From Cryptomeria japonica (taxonomy: Eukaryota; Streptophyta; Pinopsida; Cupressales; Cupressaceae): DNA of 64,000 bases. Within the stretch, counting starts at the first letter, position 1; every line of letters begins with the position of its first letter. Under the pieces are notes generated by a model, which was not told where the DNA came from, ran no database searches, and was given only the letters and a program-made list of their open reading frames with translations. Positions 1 to 10,049 of the stretch are shown piece after piece. The stretch spans positions 831,686,160 through 831,750,159 of the forward strand of contig NC_081411.1 of assembly GCF_030272615.1 (NCBI RefSeq), given 5' to 3'. Both the position numbers and the translations under genes were made by a program.

Positions 1-658
1 CCATAAAACCCCACATGAAAAGCATAACAACACTCAAACACCGTTCAATCCCTTGGACCAAACCAACATATATAACATATAATCAACATGGATGTAAGCC
101 TCTCATAACCAAGAAGATCAAACTAAATATCCATTCCCAATCCCAAGGGAATATTCCCAATAAACTATCTCCCAGACTAATATCAATGATTGCCACCATC
201 ATAATAATAACTCAAATGCAAAAGGAGATAACCAATGCCATACATCTCTCAAATTGATTCATCCAGAACTAACCATCTACATAGCTCAAGATCCATATCT
301 ATGAAAGATAAGCATAATATAATGCACTTGAAAGGAAACAATGGGCAATACCTCTCAAGTAGTAAACCGTCGAGTAGACCAAGAGTGGGGAATGATAATG
401 CTCATCAAGATATCCAAGACATCATGACCCACACTAAGAACAATCTCCTCTCAATTCCATACCAGGTGAATGCTTCTCTGTCTTCCAGCTAAAACAATAA
501 CCAGCCTCAACACATGCCTCTAATCACAAGAGACTACTAGTATCACCAACATCCTCCAAGTATCCATGAGCACCTGTAATCGATCAATCCATGCCAAAAT
601 CCAAATGCAACCCAACAATATCATGAAGTATCAAACAAAATATCATGTACTCAATACA
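1..658. other. Non-coding flank interrupted by the Tat insertion
   Basis: No frame with recognisable protein similarity. Composition (A/C-rich on the plus strand, T/G-rich on the minus strand) matches 16155-17700. These are therefore probably the two halves of one internal region of a minus-strand copia-type element, split by the Tat retrotransposon. The five bases AATAG at its end are the left target-site copy. Confidence 0.5.
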
Positions 659-663
659 AATAG
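659..663. repeat. Target-site duplication, left copy (AATAG)
   Basis: Identical to 16150-16154, immediately outside the TG...CA ends of the element. Five bases is the usual length for Ty3/gypsy integration. Confidence 0.9.
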
Positions 664-690
664 TGTAGACACCCAAAATTGTCCAGTCTA

Positions 691-920
691 ATTAAATAAA
701 TATTTTATTTATTTAATTATCTAAGCCTAATTCTTCTATTAATTAAATAAATCTTTATTTATTTAATTAATTCATTTATCCTCTTCTAGCCTTATTTCTC
801 ATTTAAATAAATACATTTATTTATTTAAATTATCCCTTTCCTAAATTAAATAAATATTTTTATTTATTTAATTGATCCTACTTCTTCTATTTATTAAATA
901 AATCTTTATTTATTTAATTA
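691..920. repeat. Five AT-rich inverted-repeat modules in LTR U3
   Basis: Five modules about 45-60 bp apart, each with a left arm ending TTAAATAAA (module 3 ATTTAAATAAA) and a right arm TTTATTTAAT (module 3 TTTATTTAAAT). Examples are 691-700 with 708-717 and 893-902 with 909-918. The short AT-poor spacers differ. They lie upstream of the TATA-like site, so they are promoter-side DNA rather than part of the genomic RNA 5' end. The same array recurs in the 3' LTR from about 15411. Confidence 0.85.
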
Positions 921-1083
921 ATTCATTAGCTTTTTCTACACATGACACATGTCATTCATCTCTTAATTCCTACACTATCTACCTCTTTCATTATTTTGGT
1001 ATTTCTTTTACCTACCCTCTAATCATAGCCGACCTCCTTTTTTACACCTCTCAATCTTATCCCTCCATTTCTTATAGTGTCTT

Positions 1084-1092
1084 CTATTTAAG
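1084..1092 (+). promoter_or_regulatory. TATA-like element of the LTR promoter
   Basis: CTATTTAAG about 345 bp before the LTR end, below the inverted-repeat array. Placement suits a pol II core promoter, but the match is imperfect and no start site can be proved from sequence. Confidence 0.4.
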
Positions 1093-1432
1093 GAGATGCC
1101 TTCTTCATTATCAAACCCTAACAACTTGATCAATTGACTACACTACGATCCTACTTGCAACCACATTCCATTCTTTGTTGAGCTCTTGTGCATATAAAAA
1201 TCTGAGAGCAAATATATCAAGCAAGATCAATGGAGATAGGAAGAATGGAGATCAAAACCCTATTGGACATGTGATGGTATAATCTTTGTGATTTCATGTG
1301 ATTTGCATTGTCTTAGGTAATCTTCATATGTTATGGTGGATCTTTGTTGTTGTTAGGCTAGGGTTTTGTGGTTGGATTCATTTAGCCTTTCAATTTTGTT
1401 ATTATTGTTATCCATTTTCACCATATACATTT

Positions 1433-1450
1433 TGGCACGCCCGGTGGGAC
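1433..1450 (+). other. Primer binding site
   Basis: TGGCACGCCCGGTGGGAC begins 4 nt after the 5' LTR. It starts TGG, complementary to a tRNA CCA end, as expected for minus-strand priming. I could not assign the tRNA with confidence. Confidence 0.75.
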
Positions 1451-3654
1451 TCTTGTCCCTTTGCATTTAACCCTTTTGTTGCAGATTTTGTGTTTTTGAA
1501 GTTGCAGATCGGACATTTTTTCGACGACATTTTAGGTTTTTTCCGCATCTACGAACTTTTGGATCGCGTCTCTGATTTTCAGGAGTGTTTGCGGAATCTG
1601 GAGTAGCGTCTGTGTTTTTGACAAGTTTTATTTTGCAGGTCTCAGACAGGAGCGTCTGTGTTTCATAAGCGCGTCTGTGTTGTTTCTGCTCGCATCTGTG
1701 TCCGATAAGGGTGTCTGTGGTTTTTGGCTGCGTCTGTGAGTCACAGAACCACGTCTATGTCATACAGACGCGTCTGTGTCATGGGTAACAGCGTCTGTGT
1801 TTTTACTGTTTCGAAATTTTAAAATTTTCATTGATTCGGTTTTCGGATTTCGCACTTAGGGTTTCAGATCTGGTATATTTTTGGACTAACCCTTTCAGAT
1901 CTAACTAACTAAGTTTGTGCAGCTTGGTTTGGAAGCAAAATGTTTTTGTTGAAGGCCCCTCTTTCACAAAGTCTTTTGGGTTTTTAAAATTTACCTAACT
2001 TGTGTGATTGCAGGAAGGGGTGATCATTTGAAACAACCCAAACTACTAACAAATTTTGTTGCAGGTCCTTGGCTAGGGTTTTGAAATTTTGTTGTGTGCC
2101 TTGTTTTCATAGATTAGCAAACACTTCCATTGGTGCACTAAAATTGAATCATTGTCTTTTGTGTCTTGAGCAATAGGCTCTTTTTGTTTAATCTTTAGAG
2201 GGCCTGTCTTCCCGTGTGGTCATTAGGACTACTAGTGAGAAGAGAACGACCCAAGTGGTAGCAAAAGAAAAGCCATCTTCTTCCAAACCACTATAAATAA
2301 TTGTATTCATGGTGAAAACTATGAATAACGTGTGCTGATTAGTTCATACCGACACTATGTCTCCCCATAAACCCGTTTGATCAAATTTATTTGATCATTT
2401 GTAGGGCGTAACCCCTACCGGCTGGGAGCCTTCTGTATTTACAGAGCTGAAAGTGCCGCATGTATGGCCACACGAGCGGATGCCCTTACTAGCACCTTTT
2501 TGTTTTAGAAGCCCAAATCCTTCTAGTTGTTGAGGCAGGAGGTCGGACCTCTGGTAGTGGCCCGCACACATACGGTTCTTAGTAGAGATACAAAGTTCGC
2601 CATGGGGAGTTTTCATGGGGACTGATGCTTGGCTGACCCGAGAAGTGAGTGCCGAGGGTGGAGCCAGTGAGGTCAAGCATCTAAGTATCCGCTCTGAATA
2701 GCGTAGCCTCGGGGGTAAAACCCTATGTGGGATCAACAACTATTGTCTTGGCCAGCCATAAGAATTGTGCTTGTCTTATGTTAAACATTCAAACATTCAA
2801 GACCAAACAGCAAAACATTGTGTCTTTTGTGTCTTCAAGTGTATGTAAAACATTTTACATCAAACAACACACTTTTGGAGTCTAAACACTTGCAAACATT
2901 GAGTCCTGATCAACATTGTGTCCTCTTGTCACGAAAAACAGTCAAACAGTCAGATTTGGTCATAACAAAACAACTTCACAGATTGGAAAAATTGCACGAA
3001 GTTTACAGAAATGCGTCTGTGTCTGTTTTAACCACATCTGAGTCATCTAAGAGCGTCTGTGAAGGGTATAATAGCGTCTGTGTGTCTAGAAGCGTCTATG
3101 TCGAACAGAGACACGTCTGTATCTGGTAATCGCGTCTGTGAAGCATACAGAAGCGTCTGTGTCCAGAATTGAAAATTTTTACAGTCCAGCAAACAAAATA
3201 AATCAGTTTCAGAATACTTGAGCTTCCTAGGTTGTTTCTTCAGGTTTTCATCTAGCATTCAACCTATCTTTGGGTCTCATATAGTCCATCATTGCTTCAC
3301 ATCTCATTTTACATTCATACTTGTCTAAACTTGGGTCAAAAGGTCACTTGCTTGTCCTCATCATACTTTGTCAACATACTACATACAACTACACTTTGCT
3401 AAGTGGTCCCTCATCAAGGTTTCTTACCTTTGGGTCTCATTTGGTCTTACTTAGAGTCAAGGTCAGCTTACCTCATCAAGAGAAACAATCCTCTCTTTGG
3501 AAGTCACACCTACTCTACTACATACATACTTGGTCTTACACTTTGGACATTGCAAGTACACCTCAGATTCATTTACACTCCATCCAACTCTTGGTCTTCC
3601 ATACTCTTTTCATTTTTCATCTAGTCTCTCACATCTTGGTCAAACACCTAGTTC
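1451..3654 (+). other. Long leader of the Tat element with GCGTCTGTG clusters
   Basis: 2.2 kb without a convincing coding frame. It contains two clusters of GCGTCTGTG (exact copies starting at 1606, 1652, 1671, 1730, 1770, 1791 and at 3013, 3053, 3074, 3132, 3153, plus one-base variants). Between them is a GC-richer structured block (2200-2760). At 2304-2327 there is a hairpin TATTCAT/ATGAATA with loop GGTGAAAACT. The palindromic TGATCAA...TTGATCA spans 2378-2397. Such leaders usually carry packaging and dimerisation signals, but none is proven here. Confidence 0.7.
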
Positions 3655-5796
3655 ATGGTTGAAACCCGCCTTCAAAAATCTAGGAGAAAAGCTAGAGAAG
3701 CTCAAGAATCCGCAAACATGAGTTCTTATGAATATGACAATGATTTATTTTTCAATCTTGAGCACACTACATTGCCTGACATGGATGTTTATAGAAACAT
3801 TCCCAATGTGGAAAATGCAAACACTACAAACAACAATGCTACACACAATGACAATGTGGACAACTTTTCAATACAATCAGCAGATGTAGAAGAATCCATT
3901 ATGAATCCCCATTTCAATAAGTTGGTGGAAGAAATAATGAGGAGGGATCGACAATACTTCTTACACATGATGGCACAAAGTGGAGCTAAAATACCTCATG
4001 ACTTTGACATGTCTCAACTTATGGAAAACCGACCCTCGCAACAAACTCACTCCAACATGGATCAAAGTAGACCCAATAGTGGAGGAAATAGAGGACCGCA
4101 TATGGTACCTGAATCACCATCAGCTTTGCTTCAAAAACCAGAAATCCCACATACACATGGTCAAACATATGATACTTACCTTCGAAGACCATTATGGAAG
4201 CCTTATGTAGATAGATATGCTCAATCACATGCTCAAGCTATGGATCAATCAAAACAATTGGACATTCAAAGGCATGCTCAAAATTTGGACACAAGGAAAC
4301 CTCATGTCAAATTTGGGGGCAACACAATAGAACATGACATGCCTATAGAATATGGTATACATGCACAAAATAGATATGGGGTTCCTCAACATGAAGCTAT
4401 ACCAAGTGCTCCCTATATGCCGCATCAATATAGACCTCCTCCATATGAACATTTCTATGATCAATATCATCCATACATGCAACAAGCTCCTCCTCAAATT
4501 GGTGTCTCAAACATGGGGTATGCTACAAGAAATCGATCGCCACCTAAGAGCAATTTGGAGCAACAAATCAGAGATTTACAAAAGAAAATGGAGGACATGA
4601 GTACATCAAAACCAACATACACTATGAGAGACATATGTCCTTATCCATTTGATAAGAGCATTCCAATGCCTCCATTTCCTGCACACTTTGTGACGCCAAA
4701 ATTTGACAAGTATAGAGGAAAAGGGGACCCCAAGGAACACATAAGACAATTTTTCACAGCTTGCATTGAGGTAGCGGCAGAAGAAACATATTTGATGAGG
4801 TTGTTCCCACAAAGCTTAGGCGATCAAGCTATGGAATGGTTCTCTCAATTATCACCTGGTATTAAGTCATGGGGTGACTTAGCCGAGGCATTTATTCAGC
4901 ATTTCTCCTACAATATTGAGACAGATATCTCAGTCACTACTTTGTGCAATACTAAGCAAAATGAGGGAGAATCTTTTGCATCATTTTTACAAAGATGGAG
5001 AAATCTAGCTAGCAGACGCTCTTGTGAAATTCCACAGAAACAAATGGTAGAAATGTTCACTCAAAACGTTAACAAGGATATTGGCTATGATCTAAGGAAA
5101 GCTTGTTTGTCCACCTTCAAGGATGTTATTGAAAAGGGCTTAGCAATAGAAAAGGTCTTAATTGAACAAGGAGTCATTAAGATATTCAAGGAAAACAAAG
5201 ATGACTTTAAAGGAAAAGACAAGCCAAGATTTTGGAATAAAAACAAAAACACAGTCAATGATGGTGTTGTTGATGACAACACAGTGCGACCCAAATTCAT
5301 CTTTTCGGGATCAAGTTCTACAAACAATCAAGTGAATACTCAAACAACTTCTAGACCACGAAGGAAGTACACCCCATTGGGAGAACCACTTGAATCAGTC
5401 TTCAAAAAGCTTGTGGCCAATAAAGTGATCACAGTTCCAGATTTTCCTCCATATGAACCAAAGGTCAAACCAAATTGGTGGAATGATGATGAGTATTGTG
5501 AATTTCATAAGAGCAAGGGTCACAAGACAGGTAATTGTCATCGACTGAAGAACATTGTGCAAGATCTCATTGATAGAGGTGATATTGAGATTGAGGGACA
5601 CTCATCCAATCAAGAACATGAGATGTTTAAGGAACCATTCCCAAAGCATGACAAGGGAAAAGCCAAAGTCACAGATGATCAGGCCAACTATACTAGAGCA
5701 CCTTACAACTATGACTCAACTATCAATCACATCTCGATGGACAATCATATCTCTACTATTACCATCAAGAACAAAAATCCTGAGAATCCTCCTTAG
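3655..5796 (+). CDS. gag: Gag polyprotein (retrotransposon capsid/nucleocapsid)
   Basis: 713 residues from ATG at 3655 (G at +4). It forms the virus-like particle that packages element RNA. The N-terminal 310 residues are Gln/His/Pro/Tyr-rich. Around residues 340-500 lies the plant retrotransposon gag capsid domain, including AMEWFSQLSPG and the later FASFLQRWRNLA. Near residue 615 is a short zinc-knuckle-like YCEFHKSKGHKTGNC (Cys, His, His, Cys) of the degenerate type common in Tat elements. It ends at TAG (5794-5796). No other stop separates it from the protease frame, which continues in the same reading frame, so the TAG is either a termination point used for ratio control or a nonsense mutation. 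Confidence 0.93.
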   Translation: MVETRLQKSRRKAREAQESANMSSYEYDNDLFFNLEHTTLPDMDVYRNIPNVENANTTNNNATHNDNVDNFSIQSADVEESIMNPHFNKLVEEIMRRDRQYFLHMMAQSGAKIPHDFDMSQLMENRPSQQTHSNMDQSRPNSGGNRGPHMVPESPSALLQKPEIPHTHGQTYDTYLRRPLWKPYVDRYAQSHAQAMDQSKQLDIQRHAQNLDTRKPHVKFGGNTIEHDMPIEYGIHAQNRYGVPQHEAIPSAPYMPHQYRPPPYEHFYDQYHPYMQQAPPQIGVSNMGYATRNRSPPKSNLEQQIRDLQKKMEDMSTSKPTYTMRDICPYPFDKSIPMPPFPAHFVTPKFDKYRGKGDPKEHIRQFFTACIEVAAEETYLMRLFPQSLGDQAMEWFSQLSPGIKSWGDLAEAFIQHFSYNIETDISVTTLCNTKQNEGESFASFLQRWRNLASRRSCEIPQKQMVEMFTQNVNKDIGYDLRKACLSTFKDVIEKGLAIEKVLIEQGVIKIFKENKDDFKGKDKPRFWNKNKNTVNDGVVDDNTVRPKFIFSGSSSTNNQVNTQTTSRPRRKYTPLGEPLESVFKKLVANKVITVPDFPPYEPKVKPNWWNDDEYCEFHKSKGHKTGNCHRLKNIVQDLIDRGDIEIEGHSSNQEHEMFKEPFPKHDKGKAKVTDDQANYTRAPYNYDSTINHISMDNHISTITIKNKNPENPP

Positions 5797-7659
5797 AGAC
5801 CCAAGATTGTTCTAAGAGGTGTTGGATCTTCTTCCGAACATACCTCTGAATGTCATGTTACAACTCGTCAAGGTAAAATTACTTTGCCAGGTGCTTCCAC
5901 TAAAAATACTGCTTCTTCCTCAACCAGGCCTGAGTATGACCTTGTAGAACAGTTAGGGAAGACACCCGCACTCATCTCCATCCTTGAGCTCTTACGCATA
6001 TCCCCTGCTCATAAAGCTATTCTTGACAAAATCTTGAGAGACACTGCCGTTCCTACTGATCTGAATGTGGACCAGTTTCAAGCCATGGTGGGATACCTTT
6101 CCATTCCACATTCCCTTACATTCACAGAAGCCGATGACGCCTTCGTAAGTCAGCCACATAATGCACCTTTACATGTTGAAGCCTTCATTCACAAACATCG
6201 AATAAAGCGAGTCCTGATAGATGGAGGAGCTAGTCTAAACATTTGTACATTGAGCACTATTAAACAATTGGGATATTCTGATAAAGCTGTGAATTCAACA
6301 AATCAAATCACCATCAAGGCATATGATGATGAAGAGCACTCATCCAAGGGCACAGTCACCTTACCTCTAAGAATTGGGCCAGTCACAAAGGATGTGGTTT
6401 GTCAGGTCCTAGATCTGGATCTCACATACAATATATTGCTAGGACGTCCTTGGATTCATGAAATGAGGGCAGTCCCATCGACATATCATCAATGCATTAA
6501 GTTTCCTCATAATGGAGTCGAGGTAACAGTTAACGGTGATCCTAATCCGTTCATATATTGCAATAACCTGAGATCACATACTGAAACCATCATTCCCAGT
6601 AATCGTGAGGCTGCTCCTTCTTCGGCATACATTGACCCTGAGTCATTGAAACCTTCGACATCAAAACAAGGTGAACTTAAAGGCAATTTTCAAGACAAAG
6701 GCATGGGAGAATACACTTTAAATCAGACAATGTATTTACGACAAGTCATGAGCTCTCCAAAAGAATATGGAAGGCCACATCCTAACAAGCAAATATCCAT
6801 CATGATACTCAAATGGGATCCTACTATCTTTCAAAGATGGGGCGAACTAGAAGAGGAAGATTTATACAAAATGCTTTACAAAGACATTGAAGAGGGCACA
6901 CATGATCAGATCAATATACCTTGTGAGAAATATGGCAAAGGCTTCAAGATTCTACAAAAATTCGGGTATGATGGAAAAAGCCCTCTTGGGTTACGCAAAG
7001 AAGGCGTTATGGAGCCCTTACAACCTGAATTGACTGTAAAAAGGGAACGCTCAAAGGGACTTGGTTTTCTGACTTCCAAGATCCACACTAAAAGGACAGA
7101 AGAGGCATCACAAATCAAAGTTGCCAAAGTTCAACAAGAGGATTACTATTCCACAGATTCCAATGAATGGGAATGGGGTTCAGACAAATCCTCCAGTGAC
7201 TATGAGCTCACCGAGACATTCAGAGAGCTAGATGAACCCACAGAAGAAGAGGAATTTTATAAAAAGTTCAGAGTTGGTCAAGAAACAACCCATAAGGATT
7301 GCACACAGTCTTCGTTTCAAGGTTCTAGGTCAAAATCACATAGGATGAGGACACCTGTCCCGGAAGGCGCTACTAGTAACGACAATTTGGATTCGCTTGC
7401 AATCGAAACTGATGAGGAGAGTGCCATTGATGACCTCGACGATTGCCTTGATATACCCGAATATAACCACATCTTCACTCTTAACCCCACAAACTCCGAA
7501 GACATTAAAGGCCTTCCCCTTGTTCACCACCAACTCATTGACTGGGATTATGAAGGACCAGCACAATTTGACACATTTCAAAATGACGAAGCTATTATTG
7601 ACTATCTTGGCATACGAGATGATCTTCCCCCTGGGGACCACAAGCAGGATACACCATAG
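5797..7659 (+). CDS. Protease region with G-patch domain
   Basis: This frame is open from just after the gag stop to TAG at 7657-7659. It has no ATG near its start, so expression would need readthrough of 5794-5796. An aspartic protease of the plant gypsy type carries the active-site triad as DGGA (Asp codon 6220-6222), followed by YNILLGRPWIH. Downstream, at about 6925-7070, is a glycine-rich G-patch (KYGKGFKILQKFGYDG, then LGLRKEG, then KGLGF). G-patches follow the protease in some retroviruses and bind nucleic acid. The C-terminal part is acidic and low complexity. The RT frame lies one base back, so a frame change or a 1-base indel separates them. Confidence 0.88.
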   Translation, partial: RPKIVLRGVGSSSEHTSECHVTTRQGKITLPGASTKNTASSSTRPEYDLVEQLGKTPALISILELLRISPAHKAILDKILRDTAVPTDLNVDQFQAMVGYLSIPHSLTFTEADDAFVSQPHNAPLHVEAFIHKHRIKRVLIDGGASLNICTLSTIKQLGYSDKAVNSTNQITIKAYDDEEHSSKGTVTLPLRIGPVTKDVVCQVLDLDLTYNILLGRPWIHEMRAVPSTYHQCIKFPHNGVEVTVNGDPNPFIYCNNLRSHTETIIPSNREAAPSSAYIDPESLKPSTSKQGELKGNFQDKGMGEYTLNQTMYLRQVMSSPKEYGRPHPNKQISIMILKWDPTIFQRWGELEEEDLYKMLYKDIEEGTHDQINIPCEKYGKGFKILQKFGYDGKSPLGLRKEGVMEPLQPELTVKRERSKGLGFLTSKIHTKRTEEASQIKVAKVQQEDYYSTDSNEWEWGSDKSSSDYELTETFRELDEPTEEEEFYKKFRVGQETTHKDCTQSSFQGSRSKSHRMRTPVPEGATSNDNLDSLAIETDEESAIDDLDDCLDIPEYNHIFTLNPTNSEDIKGLPLVHHQLIDWDYEGPAQFDTFQNDEAIIDYLGIRDDLPPGDHKQDTP

Positions 7660-7670
7660 AACTCAACAAC

Positions 7671-8867
7671 ATGGCATATTTTGGTGAGGGTGTCGGACCT
7701 TCCAATCGCAAAAATGTGAAAATAAGAACAAATCAAGGGTCTTATGGCGAAAACCACACTGTGGCGCTATTTGATTTCAAAAAAGTAAAAAGAAAGGACG
7801 TATCTGAGGGCGAAAACCTCTCTGAGGCACCCGAAGATGGAAGGCTCGACATTCTCCCAGCATCATATGAGGAAAAATCATCCATGTTGGTAGAGGAGAC
7901 TATCAAAACAAACATTGGTACAGAAGAGGTTCCACACAATATATTCCTGGCTCAATCATTGACAGAGTCCGAAAGGTCAAAATTCATAAGCTTCTTCAAA
8001 GAACGACAAATCAACTTTGAATGGTCATACGCTGATATGCCTGGACTAGATCCGGATTTGGTAATGCATCATTTGACAGTCAAACCGGGGGCAAAGCCAG
8101 TGAAACAGAAATTAAGGAAAATGCATCCACAAGTGGCATTACTAGTCAAAGCAGAGATGGAGAAATTATTGGATGTCGGATTCATACGCCCAATTGATTA
8201 TCCCGAATGGATCTCCAATTTAGTACCTGTCAGTAAACCAGATAGCAGCATCAGAATATGTACAGATTTCAGAGACATCAACAAAGCTTGTCCGAAAGAT
8301 GACTTCCCATTACCAAATATCAACTTGATCGTTGATCTCACAGCAGGTCACGAAATGTTATCTTTAATGGATGGGTTTTCTGGTTATAATCAAATCAGGA
8401 TTGCACTCGAGGATCAACACAAAACATCATTCACTTGTCCGTGGGGAACTTTCTGTTGGAATGTCATGCCCTTTGGGCTGAAAAATGCAGGCGCTACATA
8501 TCAAAGAGCAATGACCACTATCTTTCACGATCTCCTGCACCTAACCGTGGAAGATTATGTTGACGATCTCTTGGGAAAATCAATAGATAGAGATACACAT
8601 TTGGACATACTTTCAGTCGTCTTTGATCGGTTGGAAAAATACAAAGTAAGATTAAACCCCAAGAAATGTGTCTTTGGAGTAACCTTTGGGAAACTTCTAG
8701 GATTCATTGTGTCTAAAAGAGGAATCGAAGCCGATCTAGCAAAAGTCAAGGCTATCTTGGACATGCCGCCACCCAGAAATATCAGTCAACTCCTATCCTT
8801 ACAAGGGAGACTCCAGTCTATACGAAGATTCATAGCACAACTTGCAGATAAGTGTAATCCTTTTTAG
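7671..8867 (+). CDS. Reverse transcriptase
   Basis: The ATG at 7671 lies in a frame already open from 7623, overlapping the end of the protease frame by about 37 bp. Motifs of the gypsy RT follow in order: CTDFRDINKACPKDDFPLP (template grip), LMDGFSGYNQI (first catalytic Asp), WNVMPFGLKNAGATYQRAM, and YVDD at 8556-8567 (the other catalytic Asps), then LGFIVSKRGIEAD. The frame stops at TAG 8865-8867 inside the RT to RNase H connection. Here the downstream sequence continues in frame for more than 390 codons, so the stop is a point nonsense in place of a probable Gln codon (CAG to TAG, a plant CHG methylation context). Confidence 0.92.
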   Translation: MAYFGEGVGPSNRKNVKIRTNQGSYGENHTVALFDFKKVKRKDVSEGENLSEAPEDGRLDILPASYEEKSSMLVEETIKTNIGTEEVPHNIFLAQSLTESERSKFISFFKERQINFEWSYADMPGLDPDLVMHHLTVKPGAKPVKQKLRKMHPQVALLVKAEMEKLLDVGFIRPIDYPEWISNLVPVSKPDSSIRICTDFRDINKACPKDDFPLPNINLIVDLTAGHEMLSLMDGFSGYNQIRIALEDQHKTSFTCPWGTFCWNVMPFGLKNAGATYQRAMTTIFHDLLHLTVEDYVDDLLGKSIDRDTHLDILSVVFDRLEKYKVRLNPKKCVFGVTFGKLLGFIVSKRGIEADLAKVKAILDMPPPRNISQLLSLQGRLQSIRRFIAQLADKCNPF

Positions 8868-10049
8868 CACCTGCTACATAAAAATATCAAGTTCAAATGG
8901 GATGATAACTGTCAACAAGCTTTTCAGACGCTCAAATATTATCTTTTGAATCCGCCAGTTTTGATGCCACCAATTCCAGATCAGCCTTTGCTACTATACA
9001 TATCAGCTACTCTAACAGCACTGGGGGCACTCCTAGCACAAGAAATTGCTGACGGCAAGGAAAAAATAGTATACTATATCAGTCGCACATTGGTGGTATA
9101 TGAGCTAAACTACACACCAATCGAGCGTGCATGTCTCGCTGTGGTCTTTGCTTCACAGAAATTACGACATTATATGCTCACTCATAAGACTAAGTTGATT
9201 GCAAGAATTGATCCATTAAAATACCTTCTCAACAAAGCTACACTTATTGGGCGACTGGCCAAATGGGTAATGATCTTGAGTGAATTCGACATCGAGTATG
9301 TAGACAGAAAAGCAATAAAAGGACAAGCAATCGCGGATCAATTAGCAGATGCTCCCATGATAGATGATGTTCCTCTAAATTCTAAATTTCCAGATGAATC
9401 CATTTTAACAATATCACAGGCAAGGCCATGGCAACTGTACTTTGACGGTTCATACACACAACATGGGGCAGGAGCTGGTATTCTCTTTATAACTCCTCAA
9501 GGCGATTCTATACCAAAATCATACCGCTTATCATTTCCTTGCACTAACAATATAGCGGAATATGAGGCATTAACAACTGGATTACGAATGGCAGTTCAGT
9601 GGAAGATCCAAGAACTTCGTGTTTTTGGGGATTCTCAACTTGTCATCCGTCAAGCAACTAATGATTACCAAACAAAAGATGAAAAATTAATGCCTTACAA
9701 GCAACTGGTAGATGATTTGAAACAACACTTCACAAAGATAGATTTTGAGCAGATACCAAGAGAGCAGAATCGTGCTGCAGATGCCATGGCTACAATTGCT
9801 TCACTAATTGATCTGCCTCAAAATGAGACCTGCTATGAGTTCTTGGTAGACAACCTGTTGGTTCCTTCATATGAGATCACTCCTACTAAAATGATATGCG
9901 TTGTTGGTCCCGAATCCCAGTTATATGGTTCCATATTCACATATCTTCGCAACAATATCCTACCTCCTGATCTATCGAATAACCAACGCCGCACTTTCAT
10001 TCGCCAATCCTCTCGATATGTCATTCTAGCTGATATCCTATACCGATGA
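8868..10049 (+). CDS. RNase H plus second, archaeal-type RNase H
   Basis: Same frame as RT. The first RNase H region (to about 9360) includes LYISAT where gypsy elements normally have LYLDAS, so the first catalytic Asp is Ser. The remaining scaffold (YYISRTL, ERACLAVVFA) is present. This fits the known decay of the first domain in dual-RNase H elements. The second domain (about 9420-9800) has LYFDGSYTQHGAGAG, NNIAEYEAL, FGDSQLVI and NRAADAMA, so Asp, Glu, Asp, Asp are all present. It is probably the active one and is a hallmark of the Tat lineage. The frame ends at TGA 10047-10049, in-frame with integrase; CGA to TGA would be a CpG transition. Confidence 0.88.
   Translation, partial: HLLHKNIKFKWDDNCQQAFQTLKYYLLNPPVLMPPIPDQPLLLYISATLTALGALLAQEIADGKEKIVYYISRTLVVYELNYTPIERACLAVVFASQKLRHYMLTHKTKLIARIDPLKYLLNKATLIGRLAKWVMILSEFDIEYVDRKAIKGQAIADQLADAPMIDDVPLNSKFPDESILTISQARPWQLYFDGSYTQHGAGAGILFITPQGDSIPKSYRLSFPCTNNIAEYEALTTGLRMAVQWKIQELRVFGDSQLVIRQATNDYQTKDEKLMPYKQLVDDLKQHFTKIDFEQIPREQNRAADAMATIASLIDLPQNETCYEFLVDNLLVPSYEITPTKMICVVGPESQLYGSIFTYLRNNILPPDLSNNQRRTFIRQSSRYVILADILYR

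Larger units (their letters stand above)
664..1429 (+). repeat. 5' LTR of the Tat element
   Basis: 766 bp, starting TGTAGACACCC and ending ATACA. By eye it differs from 15384-16149 only at 978 (T) versus 15698 (C). The U3 part holds five AT-rich inverted-repeat modules (691-920). A TATA-like CTATTTAAG lies at 1084-1092, which would place transcription start near 1115-1125. Confidence 0.95.

Noticed and set aside
1298-1606. 102-codon plus-strand frame crossing the LTR end and primer site
   Set aside because: Spans LTR, primer site and leader; a recurring copy in the 3' LTR simply follows from LTR identity.
1920-2070. Possible intron acceptors (TTGCAGG) in the Tat leader
   Set aside because: Acceptor-like sites are present but no matching donor could be chosen with confidence.
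2395-2739. 114-codon minus-strand frame in the Tat leader
   Set aside because: Overlaps the structured leader, has no family resemblance, and its openness is explained by GC-rich local composition.
7623-7659. A textbook minus-one slippery heptamer at the protease/RT junction
   Set aside because: The C5/T context does not fit the X-XXY-YYZ pattern in the zero frame, so programmed frameshifting cannot be claimed.
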